Shown here: piece by piece, positions 9,379 through 18,365 of the stretch
How the letters are laid out: every line of letters begins with the position of its first letter
How positions within the stretch are numbered: position 1 is the stretch's first letter
From: Crocinitomicaceae bacterium
GTDB lineage: Bacteria > Bacteroidota > Bacteroidia > Flavobacteriales_G > Salibacteraceae
DNA length: 64,000 bases
Assembly (NCBI GenBank): GCA_002713215.1
Contig: PAVO01000019.1
Location: forward strand, 558,001-622,000
Reading direction: 5' to 3'
Position numbers and translations under genes: made by a program
Notes under the pieces: generated by a model
Databases searched by the model: none
Told to the model about the DNA's origin: nothing
What the model saw: the letters and a program-made list of their open reading frames with translations, nothing else

Positions 9379-11187
9379 TTACTCAATCACCATTTCAAAG
9401 GGTAGTCTTGCTTGTATAGTTTCTGTTGAAGTAATTTGTTTTAAATACTTCAGGTAAGAATACTCTTCTCCAAAACTCCAGGCTGCAACTTTGTCTATTG
9501 AAGCATCGGCTAATCCCTCCAGAATTTCTTCAAACGGCTCTTTTTTACGTTCCGGGAAGTTCTTAAGGCGATATGCTCCTTCTTCCAAGTCAGCCAATTT
9601 AGCAGCATGGGCAATTGCAGCGTTAAGGCCACCCAATTCGTCAACCAATCCAATTTCCAGGGCATCTTTTCCAGTCCAAACCCTACCTTGACCAATTGAA
9701 TCAACTTCAGCTGTGGTTAGCCCTCTTCCATCCGATACATGAGATAAAAAGGTTCCGTAAATATTGTCTACCCCTTCCTGAATTTTGCGGTATTGATACG
9801 GAGTAAGTCTTTTGGAAAGCATACCAACATCTGAGTTGGCATTGGTGCTCACACCGTCAAAGGTAATTCCCATTTTGTTGGTGAAAAAGTCTCCAACATA
9901 AGGTACGATTCCAAAAACACCAATCGAACCGGTAATGGTATTAGGTCCCGCATAAATTCGGTCAGCACCACAGGCAATGTAATATCCTCCTGAAGCTGCC
10001 AAACCGCCCATACTTACAACAAAAGGCTTGGCTTCTTTTGCCAATTGGGTTTCTCTCCACATAACATCGCTCGCCAGTGCACTTCCTCCAGGAGAGTTCA
10101 CCCTCAATACGATGGCTTTTACTGTAGAATCCTTACGCGCTTTTTTAATCGCTGCTGCTATGGTCTTGCTTCCCATGTTTTCCTTGCTGCTCTTTCCTGA
10201 AACGATGCTTCCGGCAGCGTATATAACAGCGACTTTTTCTTTGACCTTCCATGAGTCTTTGTCGCCGGATTTCTTCTTCTTTTTGTTACCCACTTTAATG
10301 TACTTGTTTAGGGTAATCATTTCAAAGTCGTCTTCGTCATCTACTCCTGTTTTAGCCATTAAATCTGCAAGAATTTCATCACCGTATTTAAGGCCATCAA
10401 TCATACCAACTTCAACTGCCTGTTTTGGGTCATAAGTGCTAACTGAGTCAGCAATCCTATTCACCTGATCAAGAGTTAACCCTCTGCTCTCTGCAATTTT
10501 TCCGGTCCATTCTCCCCAAATACTGGCCAACAATCGCGTGGATTGTTCCCGGTTGGCATCGCTCATTTTGTCATACATAAATGGTTCTACAGCACTTTTA
10601 AACTTGTTGTTAGAACCTCGGATTATTTGCACTTCAATGTCAAGTTTCTCTAGTGTTCCCTTAAAAAAGCTTAGGCTATTTGCGAGTCCTTTAAACATTA
10701 AATCGCCTTCGGGATACAGATAAATCTCGTCACACGCACTAGCCAGATAATAGGAGCCTTGTCCAATGCTTTCGCCATAGGCCACGGTAAACTTGCCCGA
10801 TGATTTAAAATCTACAAGAGCCTCTCTAACCTCATCCATATTGGCCAGGTTCATGTTAGCTCCTTTAAGGGCAAGGTAGATTCCTTTAATTTTATCGTCA
10901 GTCTTGGCTTTTTCAATGTTATCCAAGACTTTTTTCAGGGTTAAAACTTTGGACTCTCCCATACTTTCGAAATCGAAATTATCGAAGAAATCTCCTTGAT
11001 TTTGGTCAATAAGCCCACCACTAAAATCCAGTTTTAGAACAGAATTGTCTTCAACTTTGTTCTTCTTATCGCTTTTGGCATCTCCTGCAATTGCTGCAAT
11101 TATTCCTACACTTATCAGTATCACCACTACACCGGTAAGAATAAATCCTACAATCGATGCAAATACCATTTTAAAAAATTGTTTCAT
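9379..11187 (-). CDS. sppA: Signal peptide peptidase SppA, 67 kDa type
   Basis: A 602-residue inner-membrane serine/lysine-dyad protease that degrades released signal peptides. Residues 8-32 form the single N-terminal membrane anchor. Two tandem ClpP-like domains follow, as in the long (E. coli-type) SppA. The general-base Lys is in KFKSAVEPF (about 197-205). The nucleophile Ser is in GLAASGGYYIACGADRIYAG (about 395-414), followed by TITGSIGVFG. The loop at about 310-320 is unusually Lys-rich. A TACTTTTG box lies about 25 bp upstream. The gene is convergent with the Kelch gene and separated from it by a bidirectional terminator. Confidence 0.93.
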   Translation of the reverse strand: MKQFFKMVFASIVGFILTGVVVILISVGIIAAIAGDAKSDKKNKVEDNSVLKLDFSGGLIDQNQGDFFDNFDFESMGESKVLTLKKVLDNIEKAKTDDKIKGIYLALKGANMNLANMDEVREALVDFKSSGKFTVAYGESIGQGSYYLASACDEIYLYPEGDLMFKGLANSLSFFKGTLEKLDIEVQIIRGSNNKFKSAVEPFMYDKMSDANREQSTRLLASIWGEWTGKIAESRGLTLDQVNRIADSVSTYDPKQAVEVGMIDGLKYGDEILADLMAKTGVDDEDDFEMITLNKYIKVGNKKKKKSGDKDSWKVKEKVAVIYAAGSIVSGKSSKENMGSKTIAAAIKKARKDSTVKAIVLRVNSPGGSALASDVMWRETQLAKEAKPFVVSMGGLAASGGYYIACGADRIYAGPNTITGSIGVFGIVPYVGDFFTNKMGITFDGVSTNANSDVGMLSKRLTPYQYRKIQEGVDNIYGTFLSHVSDGRGLTTAEVDSIGQGRVWTGKDALEIGLVDELGGLNAAIAHAAKLADLEEGAYRLKNFPERKKEPFEEILEGLADASIDKVAAWSFGEEYSYLKYLKQITSTETIQARLPFEMVIE

Positions 11188-11210
11188 TATCGTTTTTTTT
11201 AATTAGGGCT

Positions 11211-11218
11211 CAAAAGTA
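11211..11218 (-). promoter_or_regulatory. -7 promoter box for sppA
   Basis: The bottom strand reads TACTTTTG, matching TAnnTTTG, 24 bp before the sppA start codon. No good -33 TTTG is seen at the usual spacing, so support is partial. Confidence 0.5.
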
Positions 11219-11281
11219 GGCTAAGGCTATAGTCTGCCATCATTTTATTACATTAAAGGTGAAGCGATATTATGAAAGGAA

Positions 11282-11289
11282 TATTTTTG
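11282..11289 (+). promoter_or_regulatory. -7 promoter box for folK
   Basis: TATTTTTG at 11282-11289 matches TAnnTTTG and lies 13 bp before the folK ATG. The leader would be under 10 nt, short but ordinary for this phylum. Confidence 0.45.
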
Positions 11290-11302
11290 AGGCGGATAGA
11301 TA

Positions 11303-11800
11303 ATGAGCAATTTGGTGGTAATATCATTAGGTGGAAACAAGGGCGATTGGAAGTTCATTTTTGAGTCAGGTCTAAATGAATTGAGTAAACTTGGTAAATT
11401 GGACAAGGTATCCTCTATCTATAAAACGGAACCCTGGGGAGTTAAAGAACAACCCTGGTTTAAAAACCAAATCGTTGGATTACGAACCGAATTGACTCCG
11501 GTTGCCATGATGAAAGAACTGCTTAAAATTGAAGCAGCTCATGGGCGCAACAGAGAAAACGAAGAAAGGTGGGGAGAACGCTCATTGGATCTTGATATTT
11601 TACTGTTCAACGATATAGTGGTTGATGAGAAAGAATTGTCGGTGCCCCATCCCAGGATGCACGAAAGACGATTTATTCTAATACCGTTAGTAGAAATATA
11701 TCCCCATATGCGGCACCCAATACTTCATAAGTTCATGAACGAGCTCCTGGATGATTGCCTTGATGAAACGGAGATAATAAAATTGGAAAATGCTGTATAG
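11303..11800 (+). CDS. folK: 2-amino-4-hydroxy-6-hydroxymethyldihydropteridine pyrophosphokinase
   Basis: A 165-residue cytoplasmic enzyme (HPPK) that transfers pyrophosphate from ATP to 6-hydroxymethyl-dihydropterin in folate synthesis. LGGNKGD at residues 9-15 is the opening loop. SSIYKTEPWGVKEQPWFKNQ (about 38-57) contains the pterin-binding residues. The strongest signature is RWGERSLDLDILLF (about 92-105), with the two catalytic Asp residues that bind Mg2+, followed by VPHPRMHERRFILIPL. Length is normal (about 160). The downstream deoxynucleoside kinase reading frame starts 11 bp before this stop, so the two form a tight operon. Confidence 0.96.
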   Translation: MSNLVVISLGGNKGDWKFIFESGLNELSKLGKLDKVSSIYKTEPWGVKEQPWFKNQIVGLRTELTPVAMMKELLKIEAAHGRNRENEERWGERSLDLDILLFNDIVVDEKELSVPHPRMHERRFILIPLVEIYPHMRHPILHKFMNELLDDCLDETEIIKLENAV

Positions 11801-12422
11801 TTATGTCGCTATAGAAGGCAATATTGGTGCGGGTAAAACTACGCTGGCTACTAAGTTTAGCGAGAAACTAAATGCAAAACTTGTATTGGAGGAATTTGCA
11901 GAAAACCCATTTTTACCCAAGTTCTACAAAGAACCAGACAAGTATTCTTTTCAACTTGAGTTGAGTTTTTTGGCAGAACGATACCAGCAAATATTGAAAG
12001 AATTAGCCAACCGAAATTTATTCTATCAGGTAGTGGTTAGCGATTATATCATACATAAGTAGAGAATTTTTGCCAGAACCAATCTCGATCGGGACACCTT
12101 TAAACTTTATAACCAGCTGTATCAACTGATCATTAAATCGATGCCCCGGCCTGAGCTAATAATCTATTTGCACAACAGTACAGATAAGTTATTGGACAAC
12201 ATTAAAAAGAGAGGGCGGATCTACGAACAGGAAATTAAAGCAGACTACTTAAACCGGATACATAAAAACTACATGTCCTTCTTTAAACAGCAAAGAAAAC
12301 TAAGGGTTTTATTGGTTGATGCAGACCAACTTGATTTCGTTGCAAATGAGGCCGATTTCGACCTCTTATTTGCCCTGCTGAACGATGCATATTCAAATGG
12401 TATTACGGCAATAAACCCGTAA
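11790..12422 (+). pseudogene. Second deoxynucleoside kinase, interrupted by in-frame TAG
   Basis: One continuous frame of 211 codons encodes a full-length deoxynucleoside kinase except for a TAG at codon 91 (12060-12062). Before the stop are P-loop GNIGAGKTT, EEFAENPFLPKFY and the helix LELSFLAERYQQIL. After it, in the same frame, come IFARTNLDRDTFKLYNQLYQ, MPRPELIIYLH and the Arg-rich lid KKRGRIYEQEI. Relatives read roughly 'DYxxxKSLIFA' at this point, so the amber replaces a residue next to Lys, most simply a Ser TCG. Nothing else is damaged. The start overlaps the folK stop by 11 bp. Options are a young pseudogene, a readthrough-dependent gene, or a single base error. The separate fragments 11790-12062 and 12141-12422 would not fold as a kinase alone. 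Confidence 0.85.
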
Positions 12423-12535
12423 TTAACTACAATTCGTTCATTTCGCAGATATTATTGAATATGTTCATTGCAAACAATATCTTATTATTGCATTTAAATT
12501 AAAGGTGAATAGTACCAAAAGTTAATAAAAAGAAG

Positions 12536-14257
12536 ATGAATATCCTCACAAAAATATCAGCAATTGTAATAGTTACAGTTGCAATGGTTTCTTGTAATCC
12601 GCTTAAGAAAATGAATAAGCTGGCGGATGGAATTAAGTATACTGTTACCCCCGACCCACTGGAAATGCATGGAGATAGTGTAGCTGTCTCGGTAAGTGGA
12701 AAATTCCCACCAAAGTATTTTCATAAGTTAGCGACAGTAACCGCTAAGCCTGTATTGAAAAATGCAGAAGGTGAAGTTGTTAAGGAGTTTAAGGAAATTA
12801 CCTTGTTAGGAAATGAAGCAGATGGTGATGGACAAAAAATCGATTACGAAAAAGGTGGTTCTTTTACCTATAATGATAAAATAGCCTACGATCCAGCAAT
12901 GGAAAATGTAGTTATGTATGTTCAGGCTGTTGGTGGATTTAAAACGAAAACTCAGGAGTTTGAATCTAGAAAGGTTGGTGATGGTACTAAAACTACTCCT
13001 TATTGGGTACAAGCCGATGCTCGCCCAATTTTGGCAAAAGACAATTTTCAGAAGATCATTCCGAAATCCATCAAAGCGGATATTCACTATTTGGTTCAGT
13101 CTTCTCAGGTAAGAGGAGCAGAATTGAAAGCGGATGACATGAAAGCACTTGCTGCATTTATAGAAGAAGGAAAGAGTAAAGAATGGGTTTTTAAAGGAGC
13201 TACTTTCTCAGGTTATGCTTCTCCTGATGGAGAAATGGCGTTGAATGATAACTTGGCAAACGATAGGGCTAAAACTGCAAGACGTTCGGTTCAGAACATT
13301 TTGAAGAAAAACAAGATTGAGGCTGCTAAGAACGATGGATTCTTTACCGAAATTGGTAAAGGGGAAGACTGGGAAGGTTTCAAAACATCAACTCAAAATT
13401 CATCTATTGCTGACAAAGATCTTATTCTAAGAGTCCTTAGCATGTATTCTGACAATGCAAAGAGAGAGCAGGAAATTAAAAACATGTCTGCTACTTATGT
13501 AGAGCTAGCCGAAGTTATTCTTCCTCAATTGCGTCGTACTCAAATTACCATGAATGCGGATGAAATGGCTCGGACTGATGAAGAAATTACTGCATTAACA
13601 AAATCAAATCCAGATACATTGTCTGTAGAAGAATTGTTGTACGGTGCTACTCTTACCAATGATATCGATGAAAAATTGAGAATTTATAAATTGGCTAAGA
13701 AACAATACCCAGGTGATTGGAGAACGCATAACAACGTTGGTTATATCTATGTTCTTAAGAACGATATGGCTGCTGCTAAAGCTGAGTTTGATGCTGCTGG
13801 TGGTGTGTCTGCTACTCCTATTGTAAACAATAACCAGGGAGTTGTTGCTTTGTTTAACGGAGAAACTGATGATGCTTCAGATAAGTTTGATGCTGCTTCA
13901 GGTGCTGGGTCAGAAGTAAGCTACAACATGGGAATTGTTTCTATTAAAAGAGGAAACTATTCAGATGCCGTTTCTAAAATGGGTGGAGAGAACACACTAA
14001 ATGCTGGTTTAGCTAAAATGCTTAACGGAGACAACGAAGGTGGTCTTAAAGCAATCGAAGCTTCTGAGGACAAAGACTCAGATGCAGGATATTACCTTAA
14101 AGCGGTTATCGGAGCTCGTACAGGAAATAAAGATTTAATGACTAATAACCTGAAGTCTGCTATTGCTAAAAATGGTGATTTAAAGAAGAAAGCTGCTAAC
14201 GATGCTGAATTCTTGAAATTCAGAGAAGATGCTGATTTTAAGGCTTTGGTTCAGTAG
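12536..14257 (+). CDS. OmpA-like / TPR lipoprotein
   Basis: A 573-residue protein with a lipoprotein signal (AMVSC, Cys20). Residues 20-180 are beta-rich. Around 225-265 lies GATFSGYASPDGEMALNDNL followed by RAKTARRSVQNIL. This resembles the OmpA C-terminal peptidoglycan-binding domain pattern 'I.GyasPeG....N..LS..RA..V...L'. The C-terminal ~200 residues are helical repeats (YKLAKKQYPGDWRTHNNVGY, then several VVALFNG / SYNMGIVSIKRGNY units) of the TPR type. The architecture suggests a periplasmic lipoprotein that contacts the cell wall and a partner protein. It has its own strong terminator. The name rests on motifs, not a database hit. Confidence 0.7.
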   Translation: MNILTKISAIVIVTVAMVSCNPLKKMNKLADGIKYTVTPDPLEMHGDSVAVSVSGKFPPKYFHKLATVTAKPVLKNAEGEVVKEFKEITLLGNEADGDGQKIDYEKGGSFTYNDKIAYDPAMENVVMYVQAVGGFKTKTQEFESRKVGDGTKTTPYWVQADARPILAKDNFQKIIPKSIKADIHYLVQSSQVRGAELKADDMKALAAFIEEGKSKEWVFKGATFSGYASPDGEMALNDNLANDRAKTARRSVQNILKKNKIEAAKNDGFFTEIGKGEDWEGFKTSTQNSSIADKDLILRVLSMYSDNAKREQEIKNMSATYVELAEVILPQLRRTQITMNADEMARTDEEITALTKSNPDTLSVEELLYGATLTNDIDEKLRIYKLAKKQYPGDWRTHNNVGYIYVLKNDMAAAKAEFDAAGGVSATPIVNNNQGVVALFNGETDDASDKFDAASGAGSEVSYNMGIVSIKRGNYSDAVSKMGGENTLNAGLAKMLNGDNEGGLKAIEASEDKDSDAGYYLKAVIGARTGNKDLMTNNLKSAIAKNGDLKKKAANDAEFLKFREDADFKALVQ

Positions 14258-14280
14258 TTAGAAGGAAAATAAAATTGTAG

Positions 14281-14312
14281 AAAGGGCATTCATTAAGTTG
14301 GTGCCCTTTTTT
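14281..14312 (+). terminator. Hairpin terminator
   Basis: AAAGGGCA (14281-14288) pairs with TGCCCTTT, followed by a run of Ts, about 25 bp after the OmpA-like lipoprotein stop. Confidence 0.8.
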
Positions 14313-14320
14313 TATATTTG
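14313..14320 (+). promoter_or_regulatory. -7 promoter box for small lipoprotein gene
   Basis: TATATTTG matches TAnnTTTG and ends 17 bp before the ATG at 14338. It directly abuts the T run of the preceding terminator. No clear -33 element is seen at the normal distance. Confidence 0.45.
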
Positions 14321-14337
14321 TGACTCAATAAAGAAAA

Positions 14338-14535
14338 ATGAAGAGAATAATTATTTCAGCGTTTGTATTGGTTTCATTAATAGGAATGAACTCTTGTAAG
14401 AAATGTTCAACCTGTACTTTTCAAGACCCCGTGCAGGGAACGCTTAAAAGTGAGGATGTTTGTCAAAAAGGAAACGCATACAAGCACTCCATGGACCTGT
14501 ATAAAGAAAATGGCTGGGTTTGTACCGAGAAATAA
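14338..14535 (+). CDS. Small cysteine-containing lipoprotein
   Basis: A 65-residue product. Residues 1-19 are a lipoprotein signal ending GMNSC, so Cys20 is the predicted anchor. The mature part of about 45 residues contains four more cysteines (CSTC, VC, VC) and reads KKCSTCTFQDPVQGTLKSED. It has its own -7 box upstream and a hairpin terminator downstream, which supports it as a real short gene despite its size. Similar tiny 'KKC.TC' lipoproteins are common in Flavobacteriales, but their function is unknown to me. Confidence 0.7.
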   Translation: MKRIIISAFVLVSLIGMNSCKKCSTCTFQDPVQGTLKSEDVCQKGNAYKHSMDLYKENGWVCTEK

Positions 14536-14558
14536 TTTATAAGCTATAAAAGAAACAG

Positions 14559-14587
14559 AAGCCTTTTAGTTTCAGAGGGCTTTTTGT
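14559..14587. terminator. Hairpin between small lipoprotein and SpoU genes
   Basis: AAGCC pairs with GGCTT around a loop of about 14 bases and is followed by five Ts on the top strand. It lies between convergent genes and overlaps the 3' end of the methyltransferase gene. Confidence 0.55.
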
Positions 14588-15111
14588 TTTTTAGACCAAA
14601 TCTCCCAAATGGCAATTGAACCGCTTGCTGAGACATTCAGAGAATGTTTGGTACCGAATTGAGGTATTTCTATACAACCATCACATTGGTCAATTACAGC
14701 TTGTTCAACACCGTTAACTTCATGTCCGAGAATTAGTGCAATGCTATCGTCTTTATTTAAATCCAGCTTATTGAGTTCAATGCTGTTTTCGGCCTGTTCC
14801 AAAGCATAAACGTTGCAGTTTTTGCTTCTCAAATAATCCAGTGCATCTAGGGTACGGTCAAAGTATTGCCAGGCTACCGATTCGGTTGAGCCCAACGCGG
14901 TTTTAGTGATTTCCCGATGGGGTGGGCAAGCCGTTATACCGCACAACAGTATTTCGTTGATCAAAAAAGCATCCGCTGTTCTAAAGATGGACCCTACATT
15001 GCTTAAGCTACGCACATTGTCAAGGACTATGTAAATTCCGTTTTTTTTCTTAGCCTTAAACGCTTCAACAGAGTCTCTGTTTAGTTCTTCTAATTTTAAT
15101 TTTCTGTTCAT
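14572..15111 (-). CDS. RNA 2'-O-ribose methyltransferase, SpoU/TrmH family
   Basis: A SPOUT-class methyltransferase that uses S-adenosylmethionine to methylate a ribose in tRNA or rRNA. Motif 1 is VRSLSNVGSIFRTADAF with the catalytic Asn/Arg. Motif 2 is ALILGHEVNGV. Motif 3 is IPQFGTKHSLNVSASGSIAI, the knotted SAM-binding end. I start at the ATG at 15109-15111 (MNRKLKLEEL), giving 179 residues. An upstream in-frame ATG at 15147 would add 12 poorly conserved residues (MLNPILYILSSF). The target RNA cannot be told from sequence. The gene is divergent from mutS. Confidence 0.88.
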   Translation of the reverse strand: MNRKLKLEELNRDSVEAFKAKKKNGIYIVLDNVRSLSNVGSIFRTADAFLINEILLCGITACPPHREITKTALGSTESVAWQYFDRTLDALDYLRSKNCNVYALEQAENSIELNKLDLNKDDSIALILGHEVNGVEQAVIDQCDGCIEIPQFGTKHSLNVSASGSIAIWEIWSKKQKAL

Positions 15112-15202
15112 AAATGATGATAAGATATACAGTATGGGGTTGAGCAAACCGCGTTACCCTGTATAATTTTAACGGCTTAGTTTACAAAGAAAATAATTCC
15201 AG

Positions 15203-17809
15203 TTGGCTACCAAGAAAAAAATTGCGGAAACCCCGTTAATGAAGCAATTCAACCAGATTAAATCAAAGTATCCTGATGCTTTGCTTTTGTTTCGGGTGGG
15301 CGATTTTTACGAAACCTTTGGTGAGGATGCAATCAAGGCATCCAAAATTCTGGGAATAATTCTTACCAAAAGAAAAAATGGCGCTGCTTCAACCATAGAA
15401 TTGGCAGGGTTTCCTCATCATTCGGTCGATACTTATTTGCCCAAATTGGTCCGGGCCGGGCTGCGGGTTGCCATATGTGATCAGTTGGAAGATCCCAAGA
15501 AAACAAAAACCATCGTTAAGCGTGGAGTTACTGAGTTGGTTACTCCTGGGGTCTCCTACAACGATAAAATACTGGAGCAGAATAACAACAATTTTTTGGC
15601 TTCCGTTTATATCGAGCGAAAAAGTGCGGGTGTTTCGTTTCTGGATATTTCGACCGGAGAGTTTTTTGTCTCTCAGGGCAGCATCGAATACATCGACAAA
15701 TTGCTTCAAAGCTTTTCGCCGAGCGAGGTGCTTTTTTCAAGGAATAAAAAGGCTCAGTTTGTTGAATGCTTTGGGGATAAACTTCATGCTTACTTTCTTG
15801 AGGATTGGGCTTTTAAATCAGATTTTGCCAATGAAAAACTGCTGGAACAGTTTGGAACCAATTCACTAAAAGGTTTTGGAATAGATGAATTGGATTTGGG
15901 TATCATAGCAGCAGGTGCTGCTTTGTTTTATTTGTCAGAAACTCAGCACAACAAAGTAGCACACATTTCGTCCGTTTCACGAATTAATGAATCGAACCAC
16001 GTTTGGCTAGATCGATTTACCATTCGCAACCTGGAGTTGTTTCACTCCCCACATCAGGGTGGAACAGCACTAATTGATATCATTGACAAAACCACATCTC
16101 CTATGGGAGGTAGAATGTTGAAGCGATGGTTGGCGCTTCCGTTGAAGGATAAACCGGCCATTGAATCGCGACACGAAATTGTGGATTGGTTGCTCCGAAA
16201 TAATGAGGAGTCGGATACACTTTCTAAAAAGATAGCCACCATAGGCGATATAGAACGACTGGTTTCGAAGGCGGCGATTCATCGTATTTCGCCCAGGGAA
16301 GTAAAACAGCTTCACGTTGGACTGAATGAAATTCCTGAAATTAAGAAGCTATTTGCCCAGTCGAAGAATAAGTATTTGGGTATTTTGGCGGATAAATTAA
16401 ATCCATGTGAACTCCTTTGTTCTAGGATCGAAGCGGAATTAACAGAAGACCCTCCGGTTCAGGTTCTCAAAGGAAATGTAATAAGTGAAGGTGTTTCTGG
16501 TGAGCTTGATGAACTTCGAAAGTTACGAAGTTCCGGAAAGGATTATTTGATTCAAATACAAGAAAGGGAAATAGAGAACACGGGTATTAGTTCACTTAAA
16601 ATTGGCTTCAATAATGTTTTTGGGTATTACCTGGAAGTGACCAATGCACACAAGAGTAAGGTGCCGGAAGAATGGGTTCGCAAGCAAACCTTAACCGGGT
16701 CGGAACGATACATTACCGAAGAGCTAAAGGAATACGAGTCTAAGATTTTAGGGGCAGAAGAAAAGATATTAGAACTTGAAACCGAATTGTTTGAGGAGTT
16801 GGTTACTGCAGTTGCCGAGTTCGTTAAACCCATTCAGTTAAATTCGGAAATAATCGGCCAGGTGGATTGCCTGTTGTGCTTTTCAAGATTAGCCACCGAT
16901 AACTTTTATACCCGACCTAAAATGAATGAAGGTTATGGGATTAGCATTCAGGATGGAAGGCATCCGGTAATTGAAACTCAACTGGCAGTAGACGAGAGTT
17001 ATGTTACCAACGACCTAAACGTAAATGACGATAAGCAACAGATTTTGATGATAACGGGACCCAATATGGTGGGTAAATCTGCTTATTTAAGACAGAATGC
17101 ACTCATTGTATTGCTGGCTCAAATTGGATCTTTTGTACCGGCTAAAAACGCCGAAATAGGTATTGTAGACCGGATCTTTACCCGGGTAGGGGCCAGTGAC
17201 AATATTTCTCAAGGGGAGTCCACCTTTATGGTCGAAATGAACGAAACCGCTAGTATTCTTAATAATCTTTCAAATAGAAGCCTTGTTATTTTGGATGAGA
17301 TTGGAAGGGGTACCAGTACCTACGATGGAATTTCAATAGCCTGGAGCATTACGGAGTATTTGCACAGCCATAAATTTAAGCCTCGAACCTTATTTGCTAC
17401 CCACTACCACGAACTCAACGAAATGACTAAAACCTTTGATCGGATTAAGAACTATAGTTTCTCGATCAAGGAGTTGGATAAGAAGGTGCTTTTTATTCGA
17501 AAGTTAATTCCCGGTGGAAGCGAGCATAGTTTTGGTATTCACGTGGCTAAAATGGCTGGCATGCCTTCCAAAGTGCTGTTAAAAGCGAATAAAATCCTGG
17601 CCGATTTGGAAAAGGCGAATCGTCAAAAGAAACCAACCAAGGAAGTTTTGAATACCCAGGAAAGCGATATGCAATTGAGCTTCTTCCAGTTGGATGATCC
17701 TACCTTGTCCCAGATTAAAGATGAGCTTATGCATATCGATATCAATACCTTAACGCCGGTGGAAGCATTGATGAAATTGAACGAAATAAAAAGTCTAATT
17801 GATGGTTGA
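15203..17809 (+). CDS. mutS: DNA mismatch repair protein MutS
   Basis: An 868-residue mismatch-recognition ATPase. It starts at TTG (15203); the frame then reads ATKKKIAETPLMKQFNQIK, the normal N-terminus. The mismatch-reading Phe-x-Glu lies in RVGDFYETFG (Phe35, Glu37). The connector, core and clamp regions follow. Walker A is GPNMVGKSAYLRQ (about 616-628), and Walker B is LVILDEIGRGTSTYDG (about 692-707). FATHYHELNEM and HSFGIHVAKMAGMP complete the ATPase domain. The last ~60 residues include a PTKEVLN..ESDMQLSFFQL segment, typical of the linker before the C-terminal tetramerisation helices. It is followed by a tRNA-Gly gene with its own promoter. Confidence 0.98.
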   Translation: MATKKKIAETPLMKQFNQIKSKYPDALLLFRVGDFYETFGEDAIKASKILGIILTKRKNGAASTIELAGFPHHSVDTYLPKLVRAGLRVAICDQLEDPKKTKTIVKRGVTELVTPGVSYNDKILEQNNNNFLASVYIERKSAGVSFLDISTGEFFVSQGSIEYIDKLLQSFSPSEVLFSRNKKAQFVECFGDKLHAYFLEDWAFKSDFANEKLLEQFGTNSLKGFGIDELDLGIIAAGAALFYLSETQHNKVAHISSVSRINESNHVWLDRFTIRNLELFHSPHQGGTALIDIIDKTTSPMGGRMLKRWLALPLKDKPAIESRHEIVDWLLRNNEESDTLSKKIATIGDIERLVSKAAIHRISPREVKQLHVGLNEIPEIKKLFAQSKNKYLGILADKLNPCELLCSRIEAELTEDPPVQVLKGNVISEGVSGELDELRKLRSSGKDYLIQIQEREIENTGISSLKIGFNNVFGYYLEVTNAHKSKVPEEWVRKQTLTGSERYITEELKEYESKILGAEEKILELETELFEELVTAVAEFVKPIQLNSEIIGQVDCLLCFSRLATDNFYTRPKMNEGYGISIQDGRHPVIETQLAVDESYVTNDLNVNDDKQQILMITGPNMVGKSAYLRQNALIVLLAQIGSFVPAKNAEIGIVDRIFTRVGASDNISQGESTFMVEMNETASILNNLSNRSLVILDEIGRGTSTYDGISIAWSITEYLHSHKFKPRTLFATHYHELNEMTKTFDRIKNYSFSIKELDKKVLFIRKLIPGGSEHSFGIHVAKMAGMPSKVLLKANKILADLEKANRQKKPTKEVLNTQESDMQLSFFQLDDPTLSQIKDELMHIDINTLTPVEALMKLNEIKSLIDG

Positions 17810-17817
17810 CTTTTTTC

Positions 17818-17847
17818 TTTGGCAGCATAGAAAAAATCATACTTTTG
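17818..17847 (+). promoter_or_regulatory. Promoter for tRNA-Gly
   Basis: TTTG at 17818-17821 and TACTTTTG at 17840-17847 are spaced by 18 bp, a full Bacteroidota -33/-7 match. It ends 11 bp before the tRNA. Confidence 0.7.
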
Positions 17848-17858
17848 TGGCCTCTTAA

Positions 17859-17931
<73 letters not shown>

Positions 17932-17935
17932 CAAC

Positions 17936-17966
17936 AATAAGGATGCCTCGGCAGCCTTATTTTTTT
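17936..17966 (+). terminator. Terminator of tRNA-Gly
   Basis: AATAAGG pairs with CCTTATT around an inner TGCC/GGCA stem, followed by six Ts, starting 5 bp after the tRNA. Confidence 0.8.
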
Positions 17967-18013
17967 GTTAAAAGGGTTAGTTTTAACCTCGTAACAAAAG
18001 AAATGATCACCAC

Positions 18014-18098
18014 GCCCGGGTGGTGGAATTGGTAGACACGCAGGACTTAAAATCCTGTGGCCATCGCGGCCGTGCCGGTTCGATCCCGGCTCCGGGTA
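18014..18098 (+). tRNA. tRNA-Leu (anticodon TAA)
   Basis: An 85-nt class II tRNA with a long variable arm. The anticodon loop CTTAAAA contains TAA. The D region is TGGTGGAATTGGTAGACACG, and the T arm is GCCGG-TTCGATC-CCGGC. The acceptor is GCCCGGG/TCCGGGT with G.T pairs at both ends. The discriminator is A. Confidence 0.93.
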
Positions 18099-18105
18099 CT
18101 TGTTA

Positions 18106-18138
18106 GGAAAGCTCCACAAAGTGGAGCTTTCCTTTTTT
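18106..18138 (+). terminator. Strong terminator of tRNA-Leu
   Basis: GGAAAGCTCCAC and GTGGAGCTTTCC form a perfect 12-bp stem with a 3-base loop, followed by six Ts. Confidence 0.92.
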
Positions 18139-18176
18139 AACGGAACTGGGGTAATTCTCTTAAAATATTCCTCTAG

Positions 18177-18308
18177 GTCAATGGATATAGAAACGATTTT
18201 AAAATTAACCACGATTGGCTTTTATCAAAAGATGCTGTGATTAAAGGTATAACTTGGAATATTGAAAAAATAAAAAAACTAACTACAACAAAACCTAAAC
18301 TGCATTAA
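18177..18308 (+). other. Possible 3' remnant of a lost gene
   Basis: A 43-codon open stretch between TAG 18174-18176 and TAA 18306-18308 with no start codon near its beginning. It reads like real protein (NGYRNDFKINHDW, then IKGITWNIEKIKKL). It lies just left of the accessory block and may be the tail of a gene cut off when that block was acquired. The evidence is only compositional. Confidence 0.2.
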
Positions 18309-18365
18309 AACGCAGTATAGCAAAACGTTATATGCAAGTCAAATAGCAGCGAAATATGGAATCAA

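Noticed and set aside
10028-10435. A 135-codon frame on the top strand within sppA
   Set aside because: sppA is intact on the other strand with both catalytic residues; this frame is an antisense shadow.
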